NCBI RefSeq assembly: GCF_003046545.1
Contig: NZ_QAAA01000022.1
Coordinates: forward strand, 1 to 38,532
Length of the DNA stretch: 38,532 nt
Direction of reading: 5' to 3'
From: Rhodovulum imhoffii
GTDB taxonomy: Bacteria > Pseudomonadota > Alphaproteobacteria > Rhodobacterales > Rhodobacteraceae
Shown: positions 15,082-25,129 of the stretch, piece by piece
Layout of the letters: every line of letters begins with the position of its first letter
How positions within the stretch are numbered: the stretch's first letter is position 1
Position numbers and translations under genes: made by a program
The notes under the pieces: generated by a model
What the model saw: only the letters and a program-made list of their open reading frames with translations
The model's database searches: none
Told to the model about the DNA's origin: nothing

Positions 15082-15594
15082 ATGGCGGACAGCGTTACAT
15101 CCATGACACCCGGAAAAGAAAACCTGCTTTTTCTGACAGATGAGCAATTGCGCAAAGGCATCGAGGCGATGTTCTTCGCCTATCGGGGCTTCACCGCCGA
15201 TCCGGATCGCATCCTTGAAAAACACGGTTACGGGCGGGCACACCACCGGGCAATTCACTTCATCCACCGTTGTCCGGGAACGACGGTGAACAATCTCCTG
15301 GCCATTCTCGGCGTCACGAAACAGTCGCTCAACCGGGTTCTGCGGACGCTGATCGCCGATGGCCTGGTCGAAAGCCGCGTCGGCACACGCGACAAGCGCG
15401 AACGCCACCTCTACCTGACCCGTAGCGGCGACGCGCTGGAGCAGGACCTCTCCAACGCCCAGCGCGTGCGGATGCGCGCCGCCTACCGCACAGTGGGGCC
15501 CGAGGCCGTCGCCGGCTTCCGGCAGGTGCTGGAGGCGATGATGGACCCTGAAATGCAGCACCACTTCAACCGTCTGCGGGGGAATCGCCCATGA
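15082..15594 (+). CDS. petP: MarR-family regulator PetP
   Basis: A 170-aa MarR-type winged-helix protein. The helix-turn-helix is LLAILGVTKQSLNRVLRTL (about residues 73-91), followed by the wing VESRVGTRDKRERHLYLT (about 96-113). The N-terminal dimerisation helices include LRKGIEAMFFAYRGFTADPD. Together with the overlapping petR it matches the petP-petR pair first described in Rhodobacter capsulatus upstream of the cytochrome bc1 genes; the bc1 genes are not in this window. The start has a strong GGGGG-type ribosome site. Its stop overlaps the petR start (ATGA, 15591-15594). A MarR-type inverted repeat lies in its own promoter region. Confidence 0.9.
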   Translation: MADSVTSMTPGKENLLFLTDEQLRKGIEAMFFAYRGFTADPDRILEKHGYGRAHHRAIHFIHRCPGTTVNNLLAILGVTKQSLNRVLRTLIADGLVESRVGTRDKRERHLYLTRSGDALEQDLSNAQRVRMRAAYRTVGPEAVAGFRQVLEAMMDPEMQHHFNRLRGNRP

Positions 15595-16289
15595 CACCCG
15601 CATCCCACCTTCTTGTCGTAGACGACGATTCCCGCATCCGGGAATTGCTTCAGAAATTCCTGGTGCGCCATGGGTTTTGGGTCAGCGCGGCACGCGATGC
15701 GCCCCATGCCCGCCGCCTGCTGGCCGGGCTGGAGTTCGACCTGATCGTGCTGGACGTGATGATGCCGGGCGAAGACGGCATCTCCCTGACCCAGGCCCTG
15801 CGCGAAGATATTTCCACCCCGATCCTGCTGCTGACCGCGCGGGGTGAAACCGAAGACCGGATTCGCGGACTGGAAGCCGGGGCCGACGACTACCTGCCCA
15901 AACCCTTCGAGCCCAAGGAACTGCTTTTGCGTATCAACGCCATCCTGCGCCGCCAGCCCCAGCCCGCCCCCGAAGACACCGCCCCGAAGGTTCTGCATCT
16001 GGGCCGCGTCCGCTACGACGTCACGCGGGGCGAACTTTGGCACGGCAGCGACCTGATCCGCCTGACCGCAACCGAAATGCAGCTGATGCGGATTTTCTCC
16101 GCAGCCCCCAACACGCCGGTCAACCGCACCCGGCTGGTAGAGGACCTGGGCCGCGATGGCGGACAGGCCCAGGAACGCGCGGTGGATGTCCAGATCACCC
16201 GCCTGCGCCGCAAGATCGAGGCCGATCCTAAACAGCCGCGCTACCTGCAAACCGTGCGCGGCGCAGGCTACATGCTGGCCCCCGACTGA
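15591..16289 (+). CDS. petR: OmpR-family response regulator PetR
   Basis: A 232-aa response regulator. The receiver domain has the acidic pocket VVDDDSRIRELL (Asp11-13), the phosphoacceptor Asp55 in VLDVMMPGEDG, Thr82 and Lys104 (LPKPFEP). The DNA-binding winged helix follows (about residues 135-230), with LTATEMQLMRIF, VDVQITRLRRKIE and YLQTVRGAGYML. No histidine kinase gene is near it, so it is an orphan regulator in this locus. Coupled to petP by a 4-base overlap. In R. capsulatus the homologue was reported as important for bc1 function and growth; targets here are unknown. Confidence 0.94.
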   Translation: MTPASHLLVVDDDSRIRELLQKFLVRHGFWVSAARDAPHARRLLAGLEFDLIVLDVMMPGEDGISLTQALREDISTPILLLTARGETEDRIRGLEAGADDYLPKPFEPKELLLRINAILRRQPQPAPEDTAPKVLHLGRVRYDVTRGELWHGSDLIRLTATEMQLMRIFSAAPNTPVNRTRLVEDLGRDGGQAQERAVDVQITRLRRKIEADPKQPRYLQTVRGAGYMLAPD

Positions 16290-16372
16290 GTGCGACAATT
16301 CCCCTGCCGGTTGGTCTCGACACCGGGGGCGGGATATGGTGTTGATGCACGGAACTGCCGATGGAGCAACGC

Positions 16373-16615
16373 ATGAGCGACAAGCCGATCGCGGAAATGA
16401 CCTTCGAAGAGGCCATGAAGGCGCTGGAACAGGTTGTGGGCCAGCTTGAACGCGGCGACGTGCCGCTTGCCGATTCGATCACCCTGTACGAACAGGGCGC
16501 CAACCTGAAGAAACATTGCGAAGCCAAGCTGAAAGAAGCCGAGGAACGGGTCTCCGCGATCACGCTGGATGACAAGGGCACACCAACCGGCACCAAGCCC
16601 GCCGACGAGGTCTGA
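16373..16615 (+). CDS. xseB: Exodeoxyribonuclease VII small subunit
   Basis: XseB joins XseA to form exonuclease VII, which degrades single-stranded DNA to oligonucleotides. The 80-aa product is a two-helix protein with the family signature: MTFEEAMKALEQVVGQLERGD (residues 9-29), then LADSITLYEQGANLKKHCEAKL. The start at 16373 is preferred over an ATG four codons earlier because GGAG sits about 6 bases upstream. The gene is two bases from ispA. The xseB-ispA-dxs order is common in proteobacteria. Confidence 0.94.
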   Translation: MSDKPIAEMTFEEAMKALEQVVGQLERGDVPLADSITLYEQGANLKKHCEAKLKEAEERVSAITLDDKGTPTGTKPADEV

Positions 16616-16617
16616 CC

Positions 16618-17487
16618 ATGCTCCGGACACAGCTCCGCTCCGCCGCCGGGCGGATCGAGGAACGTTTGCTCACCGCCCTTGCCGCCGCCGGGGACCAGCC
16701 CGTGACCCACGCGATGCGCTATGCTGTGCGGGGGGGCAAGCGCCTGCGCGGTTTTCTGGTCATGGAAAGTGCGGCGCTTTACGGTTTGGGGGTGGAGCAG
16801 TCCGTCACCGCTGCCGCCGCCATCGAATCCGTGCATGCCTACTCCCTGGTTCATGACGATCTGCCCTGCATGGATGACGACGATCTGCGCCGCGGCCAGC
16901 CCACCATCCATGTCAAATGGGATGAAGGAACCGCCGTTCTGGTCGGCGACGCGCTGCAAACGCTGGCCTTCGACCTGCTCGCCAGCCCGGCCGCACACCC
17001 GGAAGCGGCCGTGCGTGTGGACCTTATCGCATCGCTCGCCCACGCCTCGGGGATTGCGGGTATGGTCCTTGGACAGGCACAGGACATCGCGGCCGAAACC
17101 GCCGGGCGGGCCCTGACCCTGGATGAAATCACCGAGCTTCAGGCCAACAAGACCGGTGCGCTGATCCGCTGGTCCGCCGAGGCCGGGGCACGGCTGGCCA
17201 AGGCTGATCCCGCACCGCTTTCCGCGTATGCCACGGCGCTTGGGCTGGCCTTCCAGATCGCCGACGACATTCTCGATGTGGAGGGCGACACCGCCAGAAC
17301 CGGAAAGCGCGTACGCAAGGACGCCGAGGCCGGAAAGGCAACATTCGTGTCGCTGCTGGGGCTGGACGGAGCGAAGGCCCGCGCCCGTACCCTCATCGAA
17401 GAGGCGGAAGACGCGCTTGCGCCATTTGGCCCCCGGGCCGATATCTTGCGGCAGACGGCCCGCTTCGTTATTGCACGTGACACGTGA
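16618..17487 (+). CDS. ispA: Polyprenyl (farnesyl/geranylgeranyl-type) diphosphate synthase
   Basis: IspA condenses IPP with DMAPP and GPP to farnesyl diphosphate, feeding quinone tails and undecaprenyl phosphate. The 289-aa protein has GGKRLRGFL (39-47, IPP binding), the first Asp-rich motif [14 protein letters not shown] (80-93) and the second, IADDILD (about 214-220). The two residues inserted in the first motif (DDxxxxD) are the bacterial short-chain type. Product length (C15 against C20) cannot be proven from sequence; context with dxs favours farnesyl diphosphate synthase. Two bases after xseB and 22 before dxs. Confidence 0.93.
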   Translation: MLRTQLRSAAGRIEERLLTALAAAGDQPVTHAMRYAVRGGKRLRGFLVMESAALYGLGVEQSVTAAAAIESVHAYSLVHDDLPCMDDDDLRRGQPTIHVKWDEGTAVLVGDALQTLAFDLLASPAAHPEAAVRVDLIASLAHASGIAGMVLGQAQDIAAETAGRALTLDEITELQANKTGALIRWSAEAGARLAKADPAPLSAYATALGLAFQIADDILDVEGDTARTGKRVRKDAEAGKATFVSLLGLDGAKARARTLIEEAEDALAPFGPRADILRQTARFVIARDT

Positions 17488-17496
17488 ACAGGCCCC

Positions 17497-17502
17497 GGAG
17501 GG
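17497..17502 (+). promoter_or_regulatory. dxs: Ribosome-binding site that decides the dxs TTG start
   Basis: GGAGGG lies 7 bases upstream of the TTG at 17510-17512. No ATG lies in frame at a suitable distance: the next in-frame ATG is 18 codons further in and has no comparable site. Confidence 0.7.
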
Positions 17503-17509
17503 CAATGAC

Positions 17510-19441
17510 TTGACCAACCGCCCCTACACCCCGCTGCTGGACCGGGTCTCCTGCCCGGCGGACATGAAGCAATTCTCGGATACCGAACTTGCCCGCCTCG
17601 CAGAGGAGGTTCGGGCCGAGACGATCTCGGCCGTATCCGAAACCGGCGGGCATCTTGGCGCCGGGCTGGGGGTCGTGGAACTGACCGTGGCGCTGCACGC
17701 GGTGTTCGACACCCCGCGCGATCGCCTGATCTGGGACGTCAGCCACCAGTGCTACCCGCACAAGATCCTGACCGGGCGCCGGGACCGCATCCGCACCCTG
17801 CGCCAGAAGGGGGGTCTTTCGGGGTTCTGCAAGCGCAGCGAGAGCGACTACGATCCGTTTGGCGCGGGGCACAGTTCCACATCGATCTCTGCGGCACTGG
17901 GCTTTGCCGCCGCACGGGATCTGGGCTCCGCCCCCGAGGCCAATGTCGGCGACGCCATCGCCGTGATCGGGGATGGCGCCATGAGCGCAGGCATGGCTTT
18001 CGAGGCGATGAACCATGCCGGGCACCTGGATAAGCGGTTGATCGTAATCCTAAACGACAACGAGATGTCCATTGCACCTCCGGTGGGGGCGCTGTCATCT
18101 TACCTGAACCGGCTTTACACCGGCGCGCCGTTCCAGGAATTCAAGGCGATCGCCAAGGGCGCTGTCAGCTACCTGCCACAAGCGTTTCAGGACGGGGCAA
18201 AACGTGCAAAGGACCTGATCAAGACCCTGACCATCGGCGGAACCCTGTTCCAGGAACTTGGCTTTTCCTATGTCGGCCCCATCGACGGGCACGACATGGA
18301 TCAGCTTCTGGCGGTCATGCGCACGGTGAAAGCCCGCGCGACGGGGCCCATGCTGATCCATGTCATCACCGAAAAAGGCAAGGGCTACGCCCCTGCGGAA
18401 AATGCGGCCGACCGTTGCCACGGCGTGTCGAAATTCGACATCGAGACCGGCGAGCAGAAAAAAACCCCGGCCAACGCACCCAGTTACACCAAGGTTTTTG
18501 CACAATCCCTGATTGCGGAGGCAAAGGACGACAAGAAAGTCGTCGCCGTCACCGCCGCAATGCCCGATGGAACCGGGCTGAACCTGTTCGCCACGCAATT
18601 CCCGGAGCGTTGCTTTGACGTCGGTATCGCCGAACAGCACGCGGTTACATTTTCGGCCGGTCTGGCCGCCGGTGGACAGAAACCCTTCTGTGCGATTTAC
18701 TCGACCTTCCTGCAGCGGGGCTATGACCAAATCGTCCATGACGTGGCGATTCAGAAGCTTCCCGTGCGCTTTGCCATAGACCGCGCCGGGCTTGTGGGCG
18801 CCGACGGGGCGACCCATGCGGGGGCTTTCGATGTAAGCTTCCTTGCCAACCTGCCGGGCTTCGTGGTGATGGCCGCCGCAGATGAGGCCGAATTGGTGCA
18901 TATGGTCGCCACCGCCGTGGCCTACGAGGACGGCCCCTGTTCTTTCCGCTTCCCGCGCGGGGAAGGGGTGGGCGTTGACCTCCCCGCACGCGGCGTGCCG
19001 CTGGAAATCGGCAAGGGCCGGGTGATTGCGGAAGGGGCGCGCGTGGCGTTGCTGAATTTCGGCGCCCGCCTCAAAGACGTGCGCGAAGCCGCCACCGCCC
19101 TTTCCGCAAAGGGCATCGCGCCTACCATCGCCGATGCCAGATTTGCCAAACCTCTGGACGAGGATCTCATCCTGAGGCTGGCGCGCGACCATGAGGCGCT
19201 GATCACCATCGAGGAAGGCGCCGTGGGAGGTTTTGGCAGCCATGTTGCCCATCTTCTGGCCGAGGCCGGCGTTTTCGACACCGGGCTGAAATACCGCTCC
19301 ATGGTTCTGCCGGATGTGTTCCTCGACCATTCCAGCCCCTCGGACATGTATGCCACGGCAGGGCTGAACGCCATAAACATCGAGACCAGAGTAATGGAGG
19401 TTCTGGGGGCCGCAAAAGAGGCCCGCGCGGCTTCAGCCTGA
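17510..19441 (+). CDS. dxs: 1-deoxy-D-xylulose-5-phosphate synthase
   Basis: Dxs joins pyruvate and glyceraldehyde 3-phosphate with thiamine diphosphate, the first step of the MEP isoprenoid pathway. The 643-aa product is full length. It has [13 protein letters not shown] (residues 47-59), the thiamine-diphosphate [18 protein letters not shown] region (from 154), GPIDGHD, the central [16 protein letters not shown] segment with the catalytic Glu, and a transketolase-type C-terminal domain ending [16 protein letters not shown]. The start is TTG at 17510, read as Met: it gives the usual [13 protein letters not shown]-terminus and has a strong GGAGGG site. The frame is open further upstream into ispA but is not coding there. 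Follows ispA by 22 bases; the likely last gene of xseB-ispA-dxs. Confidence 0.97.
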   Translation: MTNRPYTPLLDRVSCPADMKQFSDTELARLAEEVRAETISAVSETGGHLGAGLGVVELTVALHAVFDTPRDRLIWDVSHQCYPHKILTGRRDRIRTLRQKGGLSGFCKRSESDYDPFGAGHSSTSISAALGFAAARDLGSAPEANVGDAIAVIGDGAMSAGMAFEAMNHAGHLDKRLIVILNDNEMSIAPPVGALSSYLNRLYTGAPFQEFKAIAKGAVSYLPQAFQDGAKRAKDLIKTLTIGGTLFQELGFSYVGPIDGHDMDQLLAVMRTVKARATGPMLIHVITEKGKGYAPAENAADRCHGVSKFDIETGEQKKTPANAPSYTKVFAQSLIAEAKDDKKVVAVTAAMPDGTGLNLFATQFPERCFDVGIAEQHAVTFSAGLAAGGQKPFCAIYSTFLQRGYDQIVHDVAIQKLPVRFAIDRAGLVGADGATHAGAFDVSFLANLPGFVVMAAADEAELVHMVATAVAYEDGPCSFRFPRGEGVGVDLPARGVPLEIGKGRVIAEGARVALLNFGARLKDVREAATALSAKGIAPTIADARFAKPLDEDLILRLARDHEALITIEEGAVGGFGSHVAHLLAEAGVFDTGLKYRSMVLPDVFLDHSSPSDMYATAGLNAINIETRVMEVLGAAKEARAASA

Positions 19442-19453
19442 CACCGCAACAGG

Positions 19454-19479
19454 AAAGGCCCGCCGATCGGCGGGCCTTT
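19454..19479. terminator. Shared hairpin terminator between dxs and secA
   Basis: A perfect 26-bp palindrome forms a G/C-rich hairpin ending in TTTT on the plus strand and in TTT on the minus strand. It lies 12 bases after the dxs stop and 16 beyond the secA stop, so it can stop transcription from both convergent operons. Confidence 0.85.
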
Positions 19480-19495
19480 TCATCTGCGGGTCAGT

Positions 19496-22186
19496 TCACA
19501 GTTGACCGTGGCAGTGCTTGAACTTCTTTCCTGACCCGCAGGGGCAGGGTTCATTCCGGCCGGGGTTGCCCCAGGTTTCAGGCCGGGTTTCATCAAACCC
19601 TTCCACCAAGGGCGCCGGTCCATCCACTCCGGCGGGCTTGGCGGCGGCTTGCATCTGCTGGCTTTGTTCCATGAACTGGCGCATCAGTTCGGCCTGTTCA
19701 TCCTCGCTCAACGGGCGAATCTGGGCCAGTTTTTGGGTCACATCCTCACGCAGGGAATTAAGCATGGATTCGAACAGTGTGAAACTCTCGGTCTTGTATT
19801 CATTCAGCGGATCACGCTGCGCGTAACCGCGGAACCCGACGACCGATCGCAGGTGCTCCAGCTTCAGCAAATGCTCACGCCACTTGCCGTCGATAGTTTG
19901 CAGCAGCACCTGTTTTTCGATGTTGCGCATGTTGTCAGCGCCGAACTGGACAGCCTTTGCCGCCATGTATTCGTCGGCCAGATCGCACAGGCGATCCCGA
20001 ATGTCCTCATCGTCGACGCCTTCTTCCTCAGCCCACCGCGGCACAGGGGCGTCAACGTTCAGGGCTTCCGCTGCCGTACGGCGCAAACCCTCGACATCCC
20101 ACTGATCGTGGTAGGATTTTGGCGGAATATGAGCATCGACGAGATCGTCGATCACCTGATGGCGCATGTCCTGCGCGATTTCGGAAAGATCCTCTGCCTC
20201 CATGATTTCCCGACGTTGGCCAAAGATGGCCTTGCGCTGGTCGTTCATCACATCGTCGAACTTCAGAAGCTGCTTTCGAATGTCGAAATTGCGGCCTTCC
20301 ACCTTCGCCTGCGCCTTTTCGAGGCTCTTGTTCACCCAAGGATGCACGATGGCCTCACCCTCCTGCATGCCAAGACGGGACAGGACCTTGTCCAGCCGGT
20401 CAGAGCCGAAAATCCGCATCAGGTCATCTTCGAGGGACAGGAAAAAGGCGGAGCGACCCGCATCCCCCTGACGACCGGAACGACCCCGAAGCTGGTTGTC
20501 GATCCGACGGGATTCGTGACGCTCCGTCGCAAGGACGAACAGGCCGCCGGCCTCCAGTACCTTCTGTTTTTCGTCGGCGTGCTCCGCCTCGATCCTGGTT
20601 CGCAAATCTTCGGGCTTCGCATCCGGATCTGCGGCGAGCGCCTCCATCACCTTCAGGTCCACGTTGCCGCCCAACTGGATGTCGGTGCCGCGTCCGGCCA
20701 TGTTGGTGGCAATGGTGACCGCGCCCAGCCGCCCGGCCTCAGCGACGATTTTGGCCTCCTGTTCGTGGTGGCGGGCATTCAGAACGTTGTGGGGGATCTT
20801 CTCTTTCCTGAGCAACTCCGAAAGCATCTCGGACTTCTCGATCGAGGTTGTCCCCACCAGGACCGGTTGCTCACGCTCATGGGCCTCCCGGATGGAGGCG
20901 ACGATGGCCTCGTATTTCTCGCGCCCGGTACGGTAGACCTTGTCATGTTCGTCCACCCGTGCGACGGGGCGGTTGGTCGGGACCTCGACCACGCCCAACC
21001 CATAGATCTGGCCGAATTCCTCGGCCTCGGTCATGGCGGTTCCGGTCATCCCCGAAAGCTTTTCGTAAAGGCGGAAGTAATTCTGGAACGTCACACTGGC
21101 GAGCGTCACGTTTTCGGGTTGGATCGCCACGCCTTCCTTGGCTTCGATGGCCTGATGCAACCCTTCGGACAGGCGGCGGCCCGGCATCATCCGGCCGGTG
21201 TGTTCGTCGATCAGAACGACCTCCCCATTGCGGACGATATAATCCTTGTCCTTGCGAAACAGCTTGTGGGCACGCAGGGCCTGGGTGGCATGGTGCACGA
21301 TGGTGGTGCTTTCGGGGTCGTAAAGCGACTGATCCTCCGGCAACAGGCCTGCCTGATGCAGGCGCTCCTCGATGAACTCGTTGCCCTCGTCGGTGAAGGT
21401 GACGTTGCGCGTTTTTTCATCCAGCTTGTAATGCTCTTCGATGACCTCCGGGATGACCGCGTCGACACTCTGATAAAGCTCAGAGCGATCCTGGCTGGGT
21501 CCGGAGATGATCAGCGGCGTGCGTGCCTCGTCGATCAGGATACTGTCCACCTCGTCGACGATGGCAAAATAGTGGCCACGCTGCGCCATATCCTCAAGAT
21601 TGGATTTCATGTTGTCGCGCAGGTAGTCGAAGCCAAGCTCATTGTTGGTGCCGTAGGTAATGTCGGCACGATAGGCGGCGCGTTTTTCGTCCTCCGGCTG
21701 CATGGAATAGATAACGCCCGTGGTCATCCCCAGGGCGCCATAGACCTTGCCCATCCATTCCGCGTCCCGCCGGGCGAGGTAGTCGTTGACCGTGACAATA
21801 TGCACGCCCTTGCCGGTCAGCGCGTTCAGATAGGCGGGGAAGGTGGCGACAAGGGTCTTGCCCTCGCCGGTTTTCATTTCCGCGATGTTGCCCTGATGCA
21901 GGAAAATCCCACCGACAAGCTGCACGTCAAAGGCACGCAGGCCAAGGGCGCGGCGCGCGGCCTCCCGGCAGTTGGCAAAGGCCTCGGGCAACAGGTCGTC
22001 CAGACTTTCGCCATTCTGCGCGCGCGCGGCCAGTTCTTCGGTTTTGCGCTTCAGCCCGTCGTCATCGAGCGCCTCGAACTCGGGCTCCAGCTCGTTGATA
22101 CAGGCCACCAGCTTGCGGGTGGATTTGACCTTGCGGTCGTTCGGGGTGCCAAAAACCTTTTTGGCGAGCGTTCCAAGGCCCAGCAT
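19496..22186 (-). CDS. secA: Protein translocase ATPase SecA
   Basis: SecA drives preproteins through SecYEG using ATP. The 896-aa protein is complete. It has Walker [10 protein letters not shown] (residues 104-112), the [19 protein letters not shown]-like segment (about 210-224), the preprotein cross-linking domain, the second nucleotide domain with [15 protein letters not shown] and [17 protein letters not shown], the helical scaffold, and the C-terminal zinc-binding tail [17 protein letters not shown] that binds SecB and ribosomes. The start has a CGGAGAGAAC ribosome site. Transcribed alone here, convergent with dxs and divergent from the parvulin gene, itself an exported-protein factor. 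Confidence 0.98.
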   Translation of the reverse strand: MLGLGTLAKKVFGTPNDRKVKSTRKLVACINELEPEFEALDDDGLKRKTEELAARAQNGESLDDLLPEAFANCREAARRALGLRAFDVQLVGGIFLHQGNIAEMKTGEGKTLVATFPAYLNALTGKGVHIVTVNDYLARRDAEWMGKVYGALGMTTGVIYSMQPEDEKRAAYRADITYGTNNELGFDYLRDNMKSNLEDMAQRGHYFAIVDEVDSILIDEARTPLIISGPSQDRSELYQSVDAVIPEVIEEHYKLDEKTRNVTFTDEGNEFIEERLHQAGLLPEDQSLYDPESTTIVHHATQALRAHKLFRKDKDYIVRNGEVVLIDEHTGRMMPGRRLSEGLHQAIEAKEGVAIQPENVTLASVTFQNYFRLYEKLSGMTGTAMTEAEEFGQIYGLGVVEVPTNRPVARVDEHDKVYRTGREKYEAIVASIREAHEREQPVLVGTTSIEKSEMLSELLRKEKIPHNVLNARHHEQEAKIVAEAGRLGAVTIATNMAGRGTDIQLGGNVDLKVMEALAADPDAKPEDLRTRIEAEHADEKQKVLEAGGLFVLATERHESRRIDNQLRGRSGRQGDAGRSAFFLSLEDDLMRIFGSDRLDKVLSRLGMQEGEAIVHPWVNKSLEKAQAKVEGRNFDIRKQLLKFDDVMNDQRKAIFGQRREIMEAEDLSEIAQDMRHQVIDDLVDAHIPPKSYHDQWDVEGLRRTAAEALNVDAPVPRWAEEEGVDDEDIRDRLCDLADEYMAAKAVQFGADNMRNIEKQVLLQTIDGKWREHLLKLEHLRSVVGFRGYAQRDPLNEYKTESFTLFESMLNSLREDVTQKLAQIRPLSEDEQAELMRQFMEQSQQMQAAAKPAGVDGPAPLVEGFDETRPETWGNPGRNEPCPCGSGKKFKHCHGQL

Positions 22187-22368
22187 GTTCTCTCCGCTTG
22201 GTGTCCGCCTGACGGGATATTGATAAGAAGCGGCCCTTGCCCGCCCTGAACGGCACGCCTAGAAGTAGGCAAACGGGCGACCGGACCCTTCCGGACCCTT
22301 GCGATGTAAGGGGCTGCCCAATATCTGTCAACGTGCCCCCGGCGCGCATCCAACAAGGAGTTGCCCTG

Positions 22369-23214
22369 ATGCCCAAAGCCTCTACCGCCCTGGCCCTGGT
22401 TCTTGCAGTGGGCCTGGCCACGCCCGTGCTGTCGCAAACACCCGTTACGGCCGACACGGTTGTCGCCACGGTTGAAGGCACCGATATCACGCTGGGGCAC
22501 ATGATCGTTCTGCGTGCGCAGCTTCCGGCGGAATATCAGAACCTGCCCGACGATATGCTGTACGAGGCCGTGCTTGACCAACTGGTCCGCCAGACCGCCG
22601 TGGCCGCAAGCGCCGAGGATGCGCTTTCGAAAGGGGCGGAACTGGCCCTGGAGAATGAGCGCCGTTCCTATATCGCGGGTGAGGCGCTTTCCCGCGTGGC
22701 GGAGACCGCGGTCACCGACGAGGCCCTTCAGGCCGCCTATGACAAGGCGTTCAAGGAAGCCGATCCGACCACCGAGTATCACGCCGCCCACATCCTCGTG
22801 CAAACCGAGGAAGAGGCCGCCAAACTGAAAGAGGCGCTGGATGGCGGCGCCGATTTCGCCGACCTTGCCAGGGAACATTCCACCGGCCCGTCCGGTCCCG
22901 GCGGCGGAGACCTGGGTTGGTTCGAGGCGGGAACGATGGTCAAACCGTTCGAGGATGCCGTCATGGCGCTGGAACCCGGTCAGATTTCCGCCCCGGTGGA
23001 AACGCAGTTCGGCTGGCACGTCGTGAAGCTTGCAGAAACCCGCCAAAAGGACGCCCCCGCGCTTGAAGAAGTGCGGGACGAACTGACCGCGGACCTCCAG
23101 ACCGAAGCCATCGCCGCCGAAATGGAGCGCCTGACCGAAGCCGCCGAGATCACCCATGCCGACGTGGAAATCGACCCCGCCCTGCTGCGCAACCGCGACC
23201 TCCTGAACAACTGA
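22369..23214 (+). CDS. Periplasmic parvulin-type peptidyl-prolyl isomerase
   Basis: A 281-aa protein with a cleavable signal peptide (residues 1-22, hydrophobic ALALVLAVGLATPV, likely cut after the LSQ region). A helical chaperone-like region (30-130) follows, then one parvulin domain (about 135-225) with HAAHILVQTEEEA, FADLAREHSTGPSGPGGGDLG and FGWHVVKL. It should catalyse proline isomerisation and help fold exported proteins in the periplasm. The start at 22369 is fixed by AAGGAG 8 bases upstream and by the signal peptide; the frame is open upstream but not coding. Divergent from secA, 7 bases before argJ. Confidence 0.92.
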   Translation: MPKASTALALVLAVGLATPVLSQTPVTADTVVATVEGTDITLGHMIVLRAQLPAEYQNLPDDMLYEAVLDQLVRQTAVAASAEDALSKGAELALENERRSYIAGEALSRVAETAVTDEALQAAYDKAFKEADPTTEYHAAHILVQTEEEAAKLKEALDGGADFADLAREHSTGPSGPGGGDLGWFEAGTMVKPFEDAVMALEPGQISAPVETQFGWHVVKLAETRQKDAPALEEVRDELTADLQTEAIAAEMERLTEAAEITHADVEIDPALLRNRDLLNN

Positions 23215-23221
23215 GACACCG

Positions 23222-24583
23222 ATGGCCAAGAAATCCAGGGACAACGCGAAGGCGGCAAAGAAAGCAAAGGCCGTCAAACCGCTGAAGAAAAAGATCAAAA
23301 AGCTTGAAAAGGCACTGGCCGAATCACAGGCCAGAACCGCCGCGCCACGGGTATCCCCGCTGGCGCCGACACGGTTTCCCGACCTGCCGGAAATCGCCGG
23401 GGTCGCATTCGCGGCCACGGCAGCCGGCGTACGCTACAAGGGCCGGACAGACGTGATGCTGGCCCGTCTCGCACCAGGCACGCATATCGCCGGCGCGTTC
23501 ACCCGCTCCTCCACCCGGGCGGCCCCGGTGCTGGATTGCGAGACCAAGATCGGGCGCAAGACCGGCCCTGAAGAAGGCGCTGCAATTCTTGTCAACTCAG
23601 GCAACGCGAATGCCTTTACCGGAAAGGCCGGACAAGAGGCCGTAGAGGCCATTGCCAGCAGCGTCGCCAGGGCCGTGGGCGTGCCACAGGCACGGGTGTT
23701 CACGTCTTCCACCGGTGTGATCGGCGAACCGCTGCCCCACGCACGCGTCACCGCCGTGATGGATGACCTGACAGCACAATTGTCCCCCACCGGGATGGAA
23801 GACGCCGCGCGCGCCATCATGACAACCGATACTTTCCCAAAAGGCGCCATGGCTGAAATAGAGATCGGCGGCCATCCGGTGCGGATCGCGGGAATCGCCA
23901 AGGGGTCCGGGATGGTCGCGCCGGACATGGCGACGATGCTGGTCTACATTTTTACCGACGCGAAAGTGGCACAGCCGCTGCTGCAAAAGCTCCTGTCGGA
24001 GCTGATCGACGAGACCTTCAATTGCATCACCGTTGACGGAGACACCTCGACCTCGGACACCCTGCTTCTGGCCGCCACCGGGCAAAGCCCTGCTCCCGAG
24101 ATCAGGACCCGCCGCGCCAAGACCACGCAGGTCTTTGCCGACGCCCTGCGTGGAGTGATGCTGGATCTCGCGCATCAGGTCGTAAAGGATGGCGAGGGCG
24201 CAACGAAATTTGTCGAGGTCGGGGTGACCGGCGCGGAAACCGTAGAAGATGCGCGCAAGGTTGCCATGGCCATCGCCAACTCCCCGCTGGTCAAGACTGC
24301 CATCGCCGGGGAGGATCCGAACTGGGGCCGGATTGTCATGGCGGTAGGCAAGTCCGGCGCCAGAGCCGACCGGGATCGCCTTGCCATCCGGTTCGGCGAC
24401 ACCGTCGTCGCCGAAAACGGCTGGGTCTCTCCTGGTTACGACGAGGCCACTGTCGCCGCCTACATGACACGCCCGGAATTGATGATCGGTGTCGATCTGG
24501 GGTTGGGAGATGCCGCCGCCAAAGCCTGGACCTGCGATCTGACCCACCGCTATATTGATATCAACGCCGACTACCGCTCATGA
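23222..24583 (+). CDS. argJ: Bifunctional glutamate N-acetyltransferase/N-acetylglutamate synthase ArgJ, with a basic N-terminal extension
   Basis: ArgJ moves the acetyl group from N-acetylornithine to glutamate in arginine synthesis. It is made as a precursor that cuts itself before a Thr. The 453-aa product has NSGNANAFTG (125-134), SSTGVIGEPL (162-171) and KGSGMVAPDMATML with the expected nucleophile Thr238. It ends HRYIDINADYRS. Unusually, about 42 Lys/Ala-rich residues (MAKKSRDNAKAAKKAKAVKP then a short coiled-coil) precede the normal SPLAPTRFPDLP start; no alternative start codon could remove them. The ATG follows the parvulin stop by 7 bases; the stop overlaps mutT (ATGA). Confidence 0.95.
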   Translation: MAKKSRDNAKAAKKAKAVKPLKKKIKKLEKALAESQARTAAPRVSPLAPTRFPDLPEIAGVAFAATAAGVRYKGRTDVMLARLAPGTHIAGAFTRSSTRAAPVLDCETKIGRKTGPEEGAAILVNSGNANAFTGKAGQEAVEAIASSVARAVGVPQARVFTSSTGVIGEPLPHARVTAVMDDLTAQLSPTGMEDAARAIMTTDTFPKGAMAEIEIGGHPVRIAGIAKGSGMVAPDMATMLVYIFTDAKVAQPLLQKLLSELIDETFNCITVDGDTSTSDTLLLAATGQSPAPEIRTRRAKTTQVFADALRGVMLDLAHQVVKDGEGATKFVEVGVTGAETVEDARKVAMAIANSPLVKTAIAGEDPNWGRIVMAVGKSGARADRDRLAIRFGDTVVAENGWVSPGYDEATVAAYMTRPELMIGVDLGLGDAAAKAWTCDLTHRYIDINADYRS

Positions 24584-24978
24584 AGACGGTGCTGGTTTCG
24601 GCCGTCGCGCTGATCGATGCCGACGGCCGCGTGCTTCTGGCCCAGCGCCCTGCGGGAAAGCCCATGGCAGGGCTTTGGGAATTCCCCGGCGGCAAGGTGG
24701 AGCCGGGTGAAACCCCGGAGGCGGCCTTGATTCGCGAATTGCAGGAAGAGCTGGGCATCGACACCAGGGCGAGTTGTCTCGCGCCGCTGAGCTTTGCCAG
24801 CCACAGCTATGCCGATTTTCACCTTCTCATGCCTCTATTTGCCTGTCGCCGCTGGACCGGAACGCCGGCCCCGCGCGAGGGACAGGCGATGAAGTGGGTC
24901 CGGGCCAACCGCCTGCGCGACTATCCGATGCCAGAGGCGGATTTGCCCCTGATTCCCGTACTGCGGGACTGGCTATAA
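24580..24978 (+). CDS. mutT: MutT-type Nudix hydrolase (8-oxo-dGTP diphosphatase)
   Basis: MutT removes 8-oxo-dGTP from the nucleotide pool and so prevents A:T to C:G changes. The 132-aa protein has a perfect Nudix box from Gly38 to Ile60 (GX5EX7REUXEEXGU, with Glu44, Arg52, Glu53, Glu56 and Glu57). Upstream is the MutT-like MAGLWEFPGGK segment and downstream the MKWVRANRLRDYPMPEAD tail typical of MutT. It overlaps argJ by 4 bases, the usual argJ-mutT pairing in alphaproteobacteria. Other Nudix substrates cannot be excluded from sequence alone. Confidence 0.92.
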   Translation: MKTVLVSAVALIDADGRVLLAQRPAGKPMAGLWEFPGGKVEPGETPEAALIRELQEELGIDTRASCLAPLSFASHSYADFHLLMPLFACRRWTGTPAPREGQAMKWVRANRLRDYPMPEADLPLIPVLRDWL

Positions 24979-25028
24979 GGACAGGTTTTTAAGGAAAAGT
25001 CTTTTTTTATCAAATTCCTGGCGCTTTA

Positions 25029-25062
25029 TTGCGCGACTGCGCAACTTTCTTTACTTTTTATT
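25029..25062 (+). terminator. Candidate terminator of parvulin-argJ-mutT
   Basis: TTGCGC-GACT-GCGCAA (25029-25044) is a perfect 6-bp stem with a 4-nt loop, followed by an interrupted T-rich run. It lies 50 bases after the mutT stop. The same dyad could instead be an operator for the promoter that overlaps its T-rich flank. Confidence 0.45.
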
Positions 25063-25078
25063 GGTTTCTCTCTAAAGT
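25050..25078 (+). promoter_or_regulatory. Possible promoter of the 51-aa ORF
   Basis: TTTACT (25050-25055), 17 bp, TAAAGT (25073-25078): each hexamer matches 4 of 6 consensus bases. It would start transcription about 45 bases ahead of the ATG at 25130. Weak on its own. Confidence 0.3.
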
Positions 25079-25129
25079 AGAAGCGTTCTGCTGCACTACC
25101 AACAGGACCTCAACGGTTAGAGTTCTGCC

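Larger units (their letters stand above)
24979..25129. other. A/T-rich gap after mutT
   Basis: Part of a 344-bp stretch between mutT and infB that holds only the small ORF at 25130-25285. This gap is A/T-rich and contains a weak imperfect hairpin right after mutT followed by seven Ts (about 25002-25008), the stronger hairpin at 25029-25044 and a possible promoter at 25050-25078. Confidence 0.5.

Noticed and set aside
19649-22249. 866-codon plus-strand frame opposite secA
   Set aside because: Mirror frame of a clear SecA; its His/Val/Leu-rich composition is that of an antisense reading.
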